Part shown: positions 1 through 9,513 of the stretch, piece after piece
Position numbering within the stretch: position 1 is the first letter of the stretch
Layout of the letters: the number at the start of each line of letters is the position of its first letter
Assembly: GCF_000165485.1 (NCBI RefSeq)
Contig: NC_014623.1
Location: 1,569,501 to 1,633,500 of the forward strand
DNA: 64,000 nucleotides
Direction: 5' to 3'
From: Stigmatella aurantiaca DW4/3-1
Lineage (GTDB): Bacteria > Myxococcota > Myxococcia > Myxococcales > Myxococcaceae
Translations under genes and position numbers: made by a program
Notes under the pieces: model-generated
The model's input: the letters and a program-made list of their open reading frames with translations, nothing else
What the model was told of the DNA's origin: nothing
Databases searched by the model: none

Positions 1-1
1 G

Positions 2-532
2 TTCGGGACGAAGAACGCGCGGAGCCTCGTCATCCTCCAGTTCAATCCGGCGGGGGGCCTCTCGTGGGGGCAGGACCTGCCGGGCGTGGACGGCCACATT
101 TCGGGCGTGGCGGTGATGCCGGATGGTTCGGTGGTGGTGACGGGCGAGGCGCTGGACCCGGTGAGCTGGGGAGACACCAAGTTGCCCTCGGCGGGCCCCT
201 TCGTCCTGACGGCGGATGCCCAGGGCCAGCCCCGGTGGCTGCGCCGGCCCGCGTGCGATGACATGTCCTCGCCGCCCTCGGTGGCGGTGGAGCCGGGCGG
301 CACGGTGGTAACGGCCTGCGGGAGCCGGCTCTCGCTCTATGGCGCGGATGGAGCGCCCCGCGGCGAGCGCACGCTGCAACCCGAGAACTGCACCGAGGGC
401 GCGTGCACCGTGACGAGCACGGCGGTGGCGCCGACGGGGGGCGGGGAACTGGTGGTGACGGGGAGCCAGCGGCACGGGGTGACCACCGACGGGTGGAACC
501 AGGACGCGTTCCTGCGCCTTGTGACGCCCTGA
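2..532 (+). CDS. C-terminal part of a beta-propeller-like secreted protein (5' end outside window)
   Basis: The reading frame is open from base 2 and ends at the stop at 530-532, giving the last 176 residues of a longer protein. The text has repeated blade-like units with motifs such as ISGVAVMPDGSVVVTGEA and SSPPSVAVEPGGTVVTACG, each pairing a small hydrophobic strand with a Gly/Asp turn. This resembles the repeat proteins (WD40/SBBP/NHL-like) common at the myxobacterial surface. No catalytic motif is visible. The beginning, including any signal peptide, lies before base 1. The exact family is not assigned; a lipoprotein with beta-propeller repeats is the likeliest reading. Confidence 0.6.
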   Translation, partial: FGTKNARSLVILQFNPAGGLSWGQDLPGVDGHISGVAVMPDGSVVVTGEALDPVSWGDTKLPSAGPFVLTADAQGQPRWLRRPACDDMSSPPSVAVEPGGTVVTACGSRLSLYGADGAPRGERTLQPENCTEGACTVTSTAVAPTGGGELVVTGSQRHGVTTDGWNQDAFLRLVTP

Positions 533-608
533 GCCTCTTTCCGGTCCCGGGGCCGGAGGCGGGGAGAGGTTGTGGACGGGGCCCGAGCCTGCCTGTCATG
601 TTCGGGCC

Positions 609-1541
609 ATGATGAGAAGGGATTCCTTGCTCGCTCTCCTCCTGCTGGGGCTTCCGGCCCCCGCGCTGGCTGCCCCTCCTGCCCCCGCCAAGACCATGTC
701 CGCGAAGCCGTTGCCTGCCCCCGCTGATCTCGAGACGGAAACGCGTGCCTGGCACGCCGAGCGCATCGCCCGGCTGTCGGCCGAGGATGGCTGGTTGAGC
801 CTGGTGGCCCTGCACTGGCTGGAGGAGGGAGAGACCCGCCTGGGCTCGGCCCCCAGCAACGCCCTGGTCCTCCCCGCGACGGCCCCGGCCCAGGTGGGGG
901 TGCTGACCCGCAAGGGGGACACGGTGAGCCTCACCCCCCAGCCGGGCGTTCCCCTCACGGTGGAGGGAAAGCCCTTTAAAGGAGGCGCGCTGCGCACGGA
1001 TGCCTCGGGCAGTCCGGACACGGTGGCCCTGGGCTCTTTGCGCTTCTTCATCATCCGCCGGGGAGACCGGTTGGGCGTCCGGGTGAAGGACTCCGAGGCC
1101 CCCACGCGCAAGGGCTTCCACGGCATTCCCACCTATGCCCCCAACGCCGCGTGGCGTGTGGAGGGCCGCTTCGAGCCGGCCACCACCGAGAAGAAGATCG
1201 CCGTCCCCAACGTGCTGGGCGAGGTGGAGGACATGGTCTCCCCGGGCACCGTCCTCTTCTCCGTGGGCGGCCAGGAGTACCGGCTGTCCCCGGTGGCGGA
1301 GCCTGGCTCGAATCAGTTCTTCTTCATCTTCGGAGACCTGACCAACCGCGACGAGACTTATGGGGCCGGTCGCTTCCTCTACACGGACCTGCCAAAGGAC
1401 GGGAAGGTGGTCATGGACTTCAACCGTGCGTACAACCCGCCGTGTGCCTTCACCCCCTTCGCCACCTGCCCGCTGCCGCCCCCTCAGAACAAGCTCAAGG
1501 TCCGCGTGGAGGCCGGCGAGAAGCGCTTCGGCGACCACTGA
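609..1541 (+). CDS. Secreted DUF1684 family protein
   Basis: 310 residues. I chose the ATG at 609 because it begins a clear Sec signal peptide (MMRRDSLLALLLLGLPAPALA); the in-frame extension to 570 adds only non-signal residues. The body matches DUF1684 (PF07920): an N-terminal helix with W-HAERIARL-----GWLSLVALHWL and a C-terminal block with DETYGAGRFLYTDLP, VVMDFNRAYNPPCAFTPFATCPLPP and NKLKVRVEAGEKR. The function of this family is not established. The conserved PPCAFTPFATCPLPP segment with two Cys could be a binding or catalytic site. It appears to be transcribed alone. Confidence 0.85.
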   Translation: MMRRDSLLALLLLGLPAPALAAPPAPAKTMSAKPLPAPADLETETRAWHAERIARLSAEDGWLSLVALHWLEEGETRLGSAPSNALVLPATAPAQVGVLTRKGDTVSLTPQPGVPLTVEGKPFKGGALRTDASGSPDTVALGSLRFFIIRRGDRLGVRVKDSEAPTRKGFHGIPTYAPNAAWRVEGRFEPATTEKKIAVPNVLGEVEDMVSPGTVLFSVGGQEYRLSPVAEPGSNQFFFIFGDLTNRDETYGAGRFLYTDLPKDGKVVMDFNRAYNPPCAFTPFATCPLPPPQNKLKVRVEAGEKRFGDH

Positions 1542-1663
1542 GCCTCCGCGCCTGCAAACAGGTGGGATGACGCCGTACATATGCTGAGCGTGTGGCCGAC
1601 CGAGCGAATGAGGGCCCAATAAGGGCTTGAGCCCAGAGCGTGAGGCCGTAACAGTTCCATCCC

Positions 1664-4600
1664 ATGGAACAGGGGCGGCGCGCGACGGACCGGAAGGCCA
1701 TAGGTCTGCTGGTGAAGCTCAAGCATTTGGATGTGGGGAGCTTCGCTGAGGAGTTCGCCACCAACTTGAGCCCTGGCGGGATGTTCATCCGGTCGCGGAC
1801 CCCGCAGCCGGTGGGCACGCCCGTGAAGTTCGAGGTGCAGATCGCCGGTGGCGTGCGGGTGCTGCGCGGCACGGCGGTGGTGCGTTGGGTGCGTGAGACC
1901 GCCACCGCCGAGGGGCCGCCGGGCATGGGGCTCCAGTTCCACGAGTTGGACCCGGTCACCCAGGCGCTGATTGACCGGATGCTCCTCATCAACAAGGCCG
2001 CTGCGGGCCGCAAGGCGGCGCCCCCGGTGCCCGCGGCCGCCCCCGATGCGTTGGAGCGGGAGATGCTGGCCAGGGGCATGTTGTCCCGCCCCGCCGCGCC
2101 TTCCCCCTCGGCGCTGCCGGCCATCGCGCCCGTGGTCGCCCCCGTGGCTCCCAAGGGGATTCAGCGCCCTCCGCCTCCCGTTCCGAGGATCGAACCGCGA
2201 GAGGAGGAGAGCGCCGATCTGTCCGCGCTGCTCGATGACCTCGCGGACCTCGGCATGGGAAAGCCTTCCATCACCCCGCCTCCCATCGCCCCGCTCTCGG
2301 CCGGACGGTCCTCGCCGCCGGTTCCCCCGCCGCCTCGGGGAGACGTGGACATCTCGATCTCCGATCTGCTCGGCACTACCCCGCCGACGGGGACGCCCGC
2401 GGTGAAGTTCCAGGTGCTCGACGAGCCCATGCCGGATGTGGACTTCGAGATGGAGTCGCTGAGCGGCGAGACCGAGCTGCCCGTGGCGGTGGGGTTGGCG
2501 CTGGACGACATCGACCCCACGCCCGTCCAGCGGTCCGCGCCCGAGAGTGCTCCGGTCATCCAGGGCCGTCCCTTGGCGCCGCCGCCCCCTCCGCCCGCGC
2601 CGGTGGTTCAATCCCGGCCCGCGCCGCCCGCCGTGCAGGCGGCCCCGGTCGTGCAGGCGGCCCCGGTCGTGCAGGCGGCCCCGGTCGTGCAGGCGCCGCC
2701 TCCACCCGCCCCGTCCCCGCCCGCGCCGGTGGCTGCCGCGCCGGTGGCCCCCGCGCTTTCGCCCACTTCGGACGCCGTGCTCCGCAAGCCCGGAGGGGGC
2801 GTGGAGTTCGACCTGGACCTGGGCGACGGAGACTCGCTGGAACTGGGGCGCGATGCTCCCGGCAATTTCCGGGGGGGACGGGCTTCCGTGCCTCCCCGGA
2901 AGGCCCCCCAACCGCCCCGGCCTCCTCCTCCCGAGCGGCCTCCCCTGACGGCGCGGCCCGTCTACGCTCCGCTCGCGGACGCACTGCCGCCTCCGGTGCC
3001 GTCGCCCCCACCCCCGGCTCCCTCATCCCATCTGCCCTTCCCGGAGACGGAATCCACGCAGGTGCTTCCGTCGCCGCTGGTCCGGCCGGTGCCCGCGAAT
3101 CCGGCCACCTCGGGCTTGCCTCAGACGGTCTTTCTCCCTCCGCCCACGCCGGTCACGGGGGTGGGCCCCATCATCGGCGTGGACCTGGGCACCACCAACT
3201 CGTGCGTGGCCATCATGGCCAACGGGCGGCCCACGGTGCTGCGCTCGAAGGAGGGTTACTTCACCATCCCCTCGGTCATCTCGCTCACGGCGCAGAACAA
3301 GCTGCTCGTCAGCCACCGGGCGAAGAACCAGCTCGTCCTGCGGCCCACGCAGACCATCTATGGGGCGAAGCGGCTCGTGGGCCGGCCCTATGACAGTGCC
3401 GTGGTGAAGCAGGTGCGCGAGCGCTTCCACTACGAGATTGCGCCCGACGCGGCGGGCCGCGCGGCGGTGCGGCTGGGCGCCTACGTGCTCTCGCTCGAGG
3501 AGGTGCAGGGGCTCATCCTGCGCGAGTGCAAGGAGATCGCCGAGAGCCAGCTCAACCAGCGGGTGGAGCGCGCGGTGGTGACGGTGCCCGCCTATTACTC
3601 CGAGCCACAGCGCGAAGCGGTGCGCAAGGCGGGCGCCCTGGCGGGGCTGAAGGTGGAGCGCATCCTCAACGAGCCCACCTCGGCGGCGCTCGCGTATGGC
3701 CTCAACCGGGAGCTCACCAAGAAGGTGCTCGTCTATGACCTGGGGGGTGGCACCTTCGATGCCACCATCCTGCGCATCGAGAAGAACGTCTTCGAGGTGA
3801 TGGCCACCGGAGGCGACATCTTCCTGGGAGGCATCGACTTCGACAACCTGCTCGTGGACTTCCTGCTGGAGCGCTTCCAGCAGTTGGAGGGCATCCCCTT
3901 CCAGGGAGACGGGGTGGCGCTGTCGCGTGTGAGCGAGGCGGCCGAGAAGGCGAAGATCGCCTTGTCGGAGCGCAATACCCACGAGGTCCACATCCCCATG
4001 CTGCTGGTGGACGAGCTGGGCCGCGCGCGGGATTTGCGCTTCACGATGACGCGCGCGGAGCTGGAGCGCATCTGCGAGGCGCTGGTGGCGCGCTCGCTGG
4101 ACGTGGTGCGGGATGTGCTGCTGGATGCGCGCATCAAGCCCAGCGACGTGGATGACATCATCCTGGTGGGTGGGCAGAGCCGCATGCCGTTGGTGCGCGA
4201 GAAGCTCAAGGCGCTGTTCGGCAAGACGGCGCACGCGGGCGTCAACGCGGACGAGGCGGTGGCACTGGGGGCGGCGATGTACTCGACGGCGGTGGGCAAG
4301 GTGAGCAGTGTGGTGCTCATCGACGTGCTGCCGATGACGATTGGCCTGGCGATGCCGGGAGGCGCCTTCCAGCGCGTCATCGAGCGCAACCAGCCCCTGC
4401 CGGCGCAGCGCTCGTTCGCGGTGTCCACGGTGCGGGACAACGAAGAGGTGCTGGAGCTGTCCATCTTCCAGGGAGAGGACAACCACATCTCCGCCAACGA
4501 GTACCTGGGCACGGTGCGGCTGGAGGGACTGCCCAAGGGGCCGAAGGGCTCGGTGCGGGTGGCGGTGACGTTGAAGCTGGATGCCGAGTGCGTGCTGTAC

Positions 4601-4798
4601 GTGGAGGCGCGCGAGTACACGACGCGCAAGTCCGTGCGGGCGACGCTGGCCACGCGCTACACGCCGGATGAGCTGGCCAAGCAGCTCAAGGTGGACGTGA
4701 ACGCGGCGCGCGCGGCCGAAGAGCGCCGGGGCGCGGACCTGAAGGAGCGCGCGGGCCGTTTCTGGGGCTTCTTGAAGCGGGTGGTGGGGCGGACATAG
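1664..4798 (+). CDS. PilZ domain - proline-rich linker - Hsp70 (DnaK-like) fusion protein
   Basis: 1044 residues. Residues about 1-112 form a PilZ-type domain of the myxobacterial TIGR02266 kind (RRATDRKAIGLLVKL, NLSPGGMFIRS, MGLQFHELDP). Residues about 120-495 are a Pro/Ala/Val-rich low-complexity linker with a tandem VVQAAP repeat (about 2632-2694). Residues about 500-1044 are Hsp70: phosphate-1 loop IIGVDLGTTNSCVAIM, VVTVPAYYSEPQREA, ILNEPTSAALAYGL, phosphate-2 VLVYDLGGGTFDATI, adenosine motif ILVGGQSRMPLVREKL, then a beta substrate-binding domain (LPMTIGLAMPGGAFQRVIERN) with a shortened lid. By family knowledge, PilZ domains may bind cyclic-di-GMP and Hsp70 is an ATP-dependent chaperone. 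Coupling the two is inference. There is no signal peptide, so it is probably cytoplasmic. Confidence 0.9.
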   Translation: MEQGRRATDRKAIGLLVKLKHLDVGSFAEEFATNLSPGGMFIRSRTPQPVGTPVKFEVQIAGGVRVLRGTAVVRWVRETATAEGPPGMGLQFHELDPVTQALIDRMLLINKAAAGRKAAPPVPAAAPDALEREMLARGMLSRPAAPSPSALPAIAPVVAPVAPKGIQRPPPPVPRIEPREEESADLSALLDDLADLGMGKPSITPPPIAPLSAGRSSPPVPPPPRGDVDISISDLLGTTPPTGTPAVKFQVLDEPMPDVDFEMESLSGETELPVAVGLALDDIDPTPVQRSAPESAPVIQGRPLAPPPPPPAPVVQSRPAPPAVQAAPVVQAAPVVQAAPVVQAPPPPAPSPPAPVAAAPVAPALSPTSDAVLRKPGGGVEFDLDLGDGDSLELGRDAPGNFRGGRASVPPRKAPQPPRPPPPERPPLTARPVYAPLADALPPPVPSPPPPAPSSHLPFPETESTQVLPSPLVRPVPANPATSGLPQTVFLPPPTPVTGVGPIIGVDLGTTNSCVAIMANGRPTVLRSKEGYFTIPSVISLTAQNKLLVSHRAKNQLVLRPTQTIYGAKRLVGRPYDSAVVKQVRERFHYEIAPDAAGRAAVRLGAYVLSLEEVQGLILRECKEIAESQLNQRVERAVVTVPAYYSEPQREAVRKAGALAGLKVERILNEPTSAALAYGLNRELTKKVLVYDLGGGTFDATILRIEKNVFEVMATGGDIFLGGIDFDNLLVDFLLERFQQLEGIPFQGDGVALSRVSEAAEKAKIALSERNTHEVHIPMLLVDELGRARDLRFTMTRAELERICEALVARSLDVVRDVLLDARIKPSDVDDIILVGGQSRMPLVREKLKALFGKTAHAGVNADEAVALGAAMYSTAVGKVSSVVLIDVLPMTIGLAMPGGAFQRVIERNQPLPAQRSFAVSTVRDNEEVLELSIFQGEDNHISANEYLGTVRLEGLPKGPKGSVRVAVTLKLDAECVLYVEAREYTTRKSVRATLATRYTPDELAKQLKVDVNAARAAEERRGADLKERAGRFWGFLKRVVGRT

Positions 4799-4814
4799 CC
4801 GGGCGGAGGAGCTG

Positions 4815-6167
4815 TTAGCGGCTCGGCGAGGCCTCCGGGGGCTGGGCTGGGGACTCCTCCGGCTTCCCGCTCCGGGCGGAGGGGGTGAGCTCGTCCCGGA
4901 CGATGCCGCCCCCCTTCATGACGAAGCGCACGCGTTGCACCTCGGTGATGTCGGTGAGGGGATCTCCCGCGACGGCGATGAGGTCCGCGTACCGGCCCTT
5001 CTCCAGCGCGCCCACGTGCTCGGACAGGCCCAGCAGCTCCGCGGCCCGTGACGTCGCTGCGCGAAGGGCCTCGAGCGCGGGCAGCCCCGAGCGCTGGAGC
5101 GCGACGATCTCCCGGGCATTTTGGCCCTGGGTGGTGGGCGTGCTCGCGTCATAGCCGCTGACGATCTTCACACCGAGCGCCTGGGCCTGCCTCACCACCT
5201 GGCGGACGGACTCGGCGGATTTCATGCGGGCCTGGCGCGCGCTCTCGTGAGGGGCCTGCTCGGCGAGTGTTTCCAAGATGCCCAGGGTAGGAACGAAGAA
5301 GGCCCCTTTGTTTTTCATCATCTCGAGGGCGGCGCGGTCCGCCTGATGCCCGTGTTCGATGGAGTCCGCGCCCGCCTGGAGCGCGTTGCGGATGGCCTCG
5401 CTGCTCACGGCGTGCACGGCGACCTTGCGATGGGCCTTGTGCGCCTCCTCGACGATGACGCGGAGCTCCTCGATGGTGAGGGTGGGGGTCATCCAGTCGG
5501 CATAGACCTTGAGCAGATCGGCCCCTTGGGCCAACTGCTCGCGAGCGGCACGGCGGGCCTCCTCGATGCCGCTCACCATCCGTGCCCCCGTGGGAAAATG
5601 GGTCAGGTCGGACGAGATGCCGAAGGGGTGGTACTGGCCCACGGCGGCGATGCCCTGGGTGGCCACGAGCATGCGAGGCCCCTCGACGAGCCCCTGACGG
5701 ATGGCGTCGCGCAGGGCCACGTCCGCATAGCCGGTGCCCTCATTCTCCACATCGCGCACGGTGGTGAAGCCCGCGCGCAGCGTGGCCCGGGCATTGGCCG
5801 CGCCCTCCAAGGTGCGGAAGGCCTGGGTTTTGGTGAGCAGGTCTCGCTCGTACGCCATGCCCTCGGGAGTGTCCGGGAACCGCGCCATGAGGTGGGTATG
5901 GCTGTCGATGAGTCCGGGCAGCACCGTGGCCTGTCCCAGGTCGATGACCCGCGTGCCTTCGGGCACGGCAAGGGCTGGGCCGACGGCGCTGATGCGGCCA
6001 TTCTCGATGAGAAGGACAGGGTTCTGGATGTACTTGCCGCTGCGGACATCGAGCATCCGGGCCGCGCGCACGGCGAGGGAGAGGGGCGGAGGGGCTGGCT
6101 GGGCGGCCGCGAGGGCGCCCAGGACCAGGAGGAACAGAGACAGGAGCCTGGCAACCGTGGAGAGCAT
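4815..6167 (-). CDS. Secreted metal-dependent amidohydrolase
   Basis: 450 residues from the ATG at 6167, where a signal peptide begins (MLSTVARLLSLFLLVLGALAAA); the frame runs 24 codons further up but those residues look non-coding. It belongs to the amidohydrolase superfamily, imidazolonepropionase/Xaa-Pro dipeptidase-like branch: HxH metal motif in GLIDSHTHLM, bridging region KVYADWMTPTLT, the two His of KVAVHAVSSEAIRNA and DSIEHGHQAD, and the late Asp in IVSGYDASTPTTQGQ. Likely a periplasmic or extracellular peptidase or amide hydrolase; the substrate cannot be deduced. Transcribed opposite to the Cys-rich protein gene at 6255. Confidence 0.88.
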   Translation of the reverse strand: MLSTVARLLSLFLLVLGALAAAQPAPPPLSLAVRAARMLDVRSGKYIQNPVLLIENGRISAVGPALAVPEGTRVIDLGQATVLPGLIDSHTHLMARFPDTPEGMAYERDLLTKTQAFRTLEGAANARATLRAGFTTVRDVENEGTGYADVALRDAIRQGLVEGPRMLVATQGIAAVGQYHPFGISSDLTHFPTGARMVSGIEEARRAAREQLAQGADLLKVYADWMTPTLTIEELRVIVEEAHKAHRKVAVHAVSSEAIRNALQAGADSIEHGHQADRAALEMMKNKGAFFVPTLGILETLAEQAPHESARQARMKSAESVRQVVRQAQALGVKIVSGYDASTPTTQGQNAREIVALQRSGLPALEALRAATSRAAELLGLSEHVGALEKGRYADLIAVAGDPLTDITEVQRVRFVMKGGGIVRDELTPSARSGKPEESPAQPPEASPSR

Positions 6168-6254
6168 TTCCGCGTATTCTCCCGCGTGCGGCGGGTGGGC
6201 GCATAGCGGGGAGAAATGCCTGTTCTGTGGAGGCAACAAGAAGAACTCCCAGGA

Positions 6255-7157
6255 ATGCCGGGACGAGTGCGGCGAGTGAACGGGCGGTTGATGCTGGGCG
6301 GCCTCGCAGGGCTTCTCCTCGCCCTGCCGCTCATGTTCCTCCTGAAGGGGCTTCTACAGCCCAAACTTCCTGAGTCTCTCCCCCATGGCAAACAGCTCAG
6401 TCCGGTGTTGGATACCGAAGAGAGCACGCGAAGGAGTACCTACCGCCGCGAGTGCGGGCTGAGCCAGGAGTGTGAACCTCCACTGGGTTGTGTGTTCGAC
6501 GCCCGGATCCGCTCCTGGTATTGCACGGACAGTCAATGCAATACGGATGTTGGGTGTCCGGAGGGGCAGGTCTGCCAGAGCATCGCCACGGAAGGTGATG
6601 GCCCCTGGGTCAGGTTCTGCGTTCCCGTGGGAAGCCGCATGGAAGGGGAGCGTTGCTATGAGCTTCCTGGAGACAAGGACGCGGCGTGCTCGGCGGGCCT
6701 GCTGTGTGTGGGCCAAGGCGGATGGTGTGCGCGGCCATGTCTCTCGGACACCACGGAGGCTTGCCCCAAAGGTTTCTTCTGCGCGAGGACCCTTCCGGAG
6801 CCTGCGTGCCTTCCCTCATGTGAAGAGCGGGGATGCCCTTCCGGGCAGCAGTGCATTCTCCAAGAGGACGGAGGCAGAGCCTGCGTGGAAGTGTATGGAG
6901 ACAATTGCCAGCAGACTCCTTGTCCTCAAGGGCGCCAGTGCGACGTTGAGCAAGTACCGGAGCACCCCAACAAGGTGTGGATGGCGTGTCGCGAGCGGTG
7001 CGGCGAAGGGCTCCCGCCCTGCTTCGAGGGAAGGGTTTGTGACGGTTGGCGATGCAAGCCTGCGTGTGCTCCTCAGGAAGTCACGGCGTGTGGTGCAGGG
7101 TACCGTTGCGAAAAACGCAGGCCGGACAGGCCTTATGCGTGTCAGCCGGACTGGTAG
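6255..7157 (+). CDS. Membrane-anchored Cys-rich protein
   Basis: About 300 residues. The ATG at 6255 is preferred over the frame start at 6216 because it places a basic stretch directly before one hydrophobic segment (LMLGGLAGLLLALPLMFLLKGLL, about residues 12-35), a signal anchor. The rest is extracellular and very Cys-rich (roughly 30 Cys) in units such as CGLSQECEPPLGCVFD, CPEGQVCQ and CPKGFFCARTLPEPACLPSCEERGCPSGQQC. These resemble the Dickkopf-type Cys-rich repeats found in many myxobacterial surface proteins. No enzyme motif. Possibly adhesive or structural. The start is uncertain (ATG at 6291 also possible). Confidence 0.72.
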   Translation: MPGRVRRVNGRLMLGGLAGLLLALPLMFLLKGLLQPKLPESLPHGKQLSPVLDTEESTRRSTYRRECGLSQECEPPLGCVFDARIRSWYCTDSQCNTDVGCPEGQVCQSIATEGDGPWVRFCVPVGSRMEGERCYELPGDKDAACSAGLLCVGQGGWCARPCLSDTTEACPKGFFCARTLPEPACLPSCEERGCPSGQQCILQEDGGRACVEVYGDNCQQTPCPQGRQCDVEQVPEHPNKVWMACRERCGEGLPPCFEGRVCDGWRCKPACAPQEVTACGAGYRCEKRRPDRPYACQPDW

Positions 7158-7185
7158 GTTTCTGAGGCCGCGAAGGTTTTCTGGG

Positions 7186-7710
7186 CTACATCAGCTCGCG
7201 CAGCAGGGCCTGTCCCTGGGGCCACGCTCCCAATCCCGAGTCGGAGTTGATGTGCCCCGCCCGCCCCGCGTCCTCCAACTGGCAGCCCCAGTCCCGGGCC
7301 ATCTGCTCGGAGCATTCGAATGAGGCATAGGGGTCGTCTCGCGACGCGATGAGGATCGAGCGGAAGGGGAGGCGTTGCCGAGGGATGGGTGCGAACGCCC
7401 GGCAGGCTTCGGGCACGCCGGGATGGGCGAGGTCCGGAGGGGCGACCAGCAACGCGCCCTGGATGGGCCGGGCATAACGTGCCGCCCAGTGCACCACGGT
7501 GCTCACCCCGAGCGAATGCGCGGCCAGCAGGGGTGGTTCGGCACACGCGGAGAGGGCCGCTTCCAGCGCGGTGACCCACGCTTCGAGCGTCGGCTGCTCC
7601 CAGTCATGCTGCTGAACCCGAAGGGCTTCCGGCAAGAGGCGTTCCCAGGCGCTCTGCCAGTGCTGGGGGCCGGAGTTGCAGTAACCGGGGATGATGAGCA
7701 GGGGGGCCAT
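7186..7710 (-). CDS. RBBP9/YdeN-type serine alpha/beta hydrolase
   Basis: 174 residues from the ATG at 7710. The frame is open far upstream, but that part is antisense to the amylase gene. Matches the RBBP9/YdeN family in length and motifs: N-terminal LLIIPGYCNSGPQHWQSAWE, nucleophile Ser in LLAAHSLGVSTVVHW, Asp in ILIASRDDPYASFE, and His in DAGRAGHINSDSGLGAWPQG. This family comprises small cytoplasmic serine hydrolases of poorly known substrate. It ends 29 bases after the end of the convergent Cys-rich protein gene and is divergent from the amylase gene (7789), so the 78-base gap between starts must hold both promoters. Confidence 0.88.
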   Translation of the reverse strand: MAPLLIIPGYCNSGPQHWQSAWERLLPEALRVQQHDWEQPTLEAWVTALEAALSACAEPPLLAAHSLGVSTVVHWAARYARPIQGALLVAPPDLAHPGVPEACRAFAPIPRQRLPFRSILIASRDDPYASFECSEQMARDWGCQLEDAGRAGHINSDSGLGAWPQGQALLRELM

Positions 7711-7788
7711 GCCACGATGATGCCATTCCCGGCGCGCGTCTGCCCCCCTGGCTGGCCCTGGCGCGGGAGGTGCTGGTAAACGGCTCCC

Positions 7789-9474
7789 ATGCCTCACACC
7801 CGCTTGCTGCTCCTCCTGGCTGCGTTGACTTGGACGGCCTGTGCCACGAATCCCTCCAGTGGAGATCCGGCAGGGGGCAGGCCCCCTCCGCCGTCCGGGA
7901 GCCAGGGAGAAATCGAACCCGTGGCTGGCACCGAGTGGTACCGCAAGGCGGTCTTCTACGAGGTGTTCGTCCGCAGTTTCCAGGACTCGAACGGGGACGG
8001 AAAGGGGGACCTGCCGGGCCTCATCTCGCGCCTGGACTACCTCAATGACGGCAACCCGGAGACGCAGGACGACCTGGGCGTGGACGCGCTGTGGCTGATG
8101 CCCGTGTTCGCCTCGCCCAGCTACCACGGTTATGACGTGGTGGATTACGAGCGCATCAACCCCGACTACGGCACCTTGGAGGACTTCGAGCGCCTGTGCG
8201 AGGAGGCCCACCGCCGGGGCATGCGCATCATCATCGACTTCGTCATCAACCACTCGGGGGTGCAGCACCCGTGGTTCGTGGAGTCCGCCTCCTCGCCCAG
8301 CTCGCCCAAGCGGGACTGGTATGTGTGGGGGCCAAGGGATCCCGGCTGGAAGCAGCCCTGGGACATGTTCTCCACCGCCCCCACCTGGCATCAGAAGAAC
8401 GGCGCCTATTACTACGGCGTCTTCTGGGGCGGCATGCCGGACCTGAACATGCGCACCCCGGCGCTGCGCGAGGAAGTGAAGCGCCTGGCGTCGCTGTGGC
8501 TCGCCCGAGGGGTGGACGGCTTCCGGCTGGATGCGGCGCGCTACCTCATCGAGACGGGGGGCGGCGCCGGGCAGTACGACACGGCGGAGACGCATGCTTT
8601 CTGGAAGGAGCTGGCCGCGCACGTGCGGCAGGTGAAGCCGGATGCGGTGCTGGTGGGCGAGAACTGGAGCACCACCCCCATCATCGCCACCTATTACGGG
8701 GACACGGGAGGGGTTCCGGGAGGCGATGAGCTGCCGCTGAACTTCAACTTCCCGCTCTCGGAGCAGATCCTGGCGGGCCTCAATGCGGACAACGCCGCGT
8801 TCATCGCCGCCAAGCTGGTGGAGATGGGGGGCGTGTACCCCGCGGGCATCAGCGATGCGCCCATCCTGACCAACCACGACATGGTCCGGGTGGCCACGCA
8901 GCTGGGCGGCAATGGCGGCCGGAAGGCCAACGCGGCGGCGCTCCTGCTCACCCTGCCGGGGACGCCCTTCCTTTATTATGGAGAGGAAGTGGGGATGACC
9001 AACGGCACCACCTCCAACGACGAGGCCAAGCGCACGCCGATGCCCTGGGACGGGACGCCGAAGGGGGGCTTCACCACGGGGACGCCGTGGTTCGGTTTTT
9101 CTCCAGGCCATGCCTCGGGGAGCAGCGTGGCGGCGCAGACGGACGTGGCGGAGTCGCTGCTGTCGCGCTACCGGAAGCTCATCCACGTCCGGCAGGCCTC
9201 GGAGGTGCTGAGCCGGGGAGGGCTTCAGGTGCTCAGCGCCACCACCGGCCGCGCCCCCTCGCTGGCCTTCGTGCGCTTGCTGGGGGACGAGCAAGTGCTC
9301 GTGGTGCACAACGTCACGGACAGCAGCGTGTCCGTGGGGCCCTACAACCTCCCGGGCTCCAAGGCCGAAGTGCTGTTCGAGGACCGGGGCGTGGGAACCC
9401 TCACCCGGGCCTCGAATGGCTGGCAAGCCACCTTGCCTGGACGCGCCACGGGCATCTGGCGGCTCCAGCCCTGA
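7789..9474 (+). CDS. GH13 alpha-amylase family lipoprotein
   Basis: 561 residues. It begins with a lipoprotein signal peptide (RLLLLLAALTWTAC, Cys about residue 18). The catalytic (beta/alpha)8 barrel shows the GH13 blocks in order: IIIDFVINHSG (region I), DGFRLDAARYL with nucleophile Asp (II), AVLVGENWS with acid/base Glu (III), ILTNHDMVRVA with the transition-state Asp (IV), plus FYEVFVRSFQDSNGDGKGDLPG near the start and GTPFLYYGEEVGM late. It ends with a C-terminal beta domain. Expected to hydrolyse alpha-glucans outside the cell. Oligo-1,6-glucosidase or alpha-amylase specificity cannot be told apart here. Confidence 0.92.
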   Translation: MPHTRLLLLLAALTWTACATNPSSGDPAGGRPPPPSGSQGEIEPVAGTEWYRKAVFYEVFVRSFQDSNGDGKGDLPGLISRLDYLNDGNPETQDDLGVDALWLMPVFASPSYHGYDVVDYERINPDYGTLEDFERLCEEAHRRGMRIIIDFVINHSGVQHPWFVESASSPSSPKRDWYVWGPRDPGWKQPWDMFSTAPTWHQKNGAYYYGVFWGGMPDLNMRTPALREEVKRLASLWLARGVDGFRLDAARYLIETGGGAGQYDTAETHAFWKELAAHVRQVKPDAVLVGENWSTTPIIATYYGDTGGVPGGDELPLNFNFPLSEQILAGLNADNAAFIAAKLVEMGGVYPAGISDAPILTNHDMVRVATQLGGNGGRKANAAALLLTLPGTPFLYYGEEVGMTNGTTSNDEAKRTPMPWDGTPKGGFTTGTPWFGFSPGHASGSSVAAQTDVAESLLSRYRKLIHVRQASEVLSRGGLQVLSATTGRAPSLAFVRLLGDEQVLVVHNVTDSSVSVGPYNLPGSKAEVLFEDRGVGTLTRASNGWQATLPGRATGIWRLQP

Positions 9475-9513
9475 GGGGAGGCAGAGCCCTCCCCCGGGCC
9501 TGTCCCACGGGCG

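Noticed and set aside
42-1619. Long minus-strand open frame opposite the first genes
   Set aside because: Antisense to the propeller protein and DUF1684 genes; low-complexity Arg/Gly/Pro text typical of GC-driven shadow frames.
7711-9426. Upstream 572-codon extension of the RBBP9-like frame on the minus strand
   Set aside because: It lies wholly opposite the amylase gene and has no domain; only the last 174 codons match a family.
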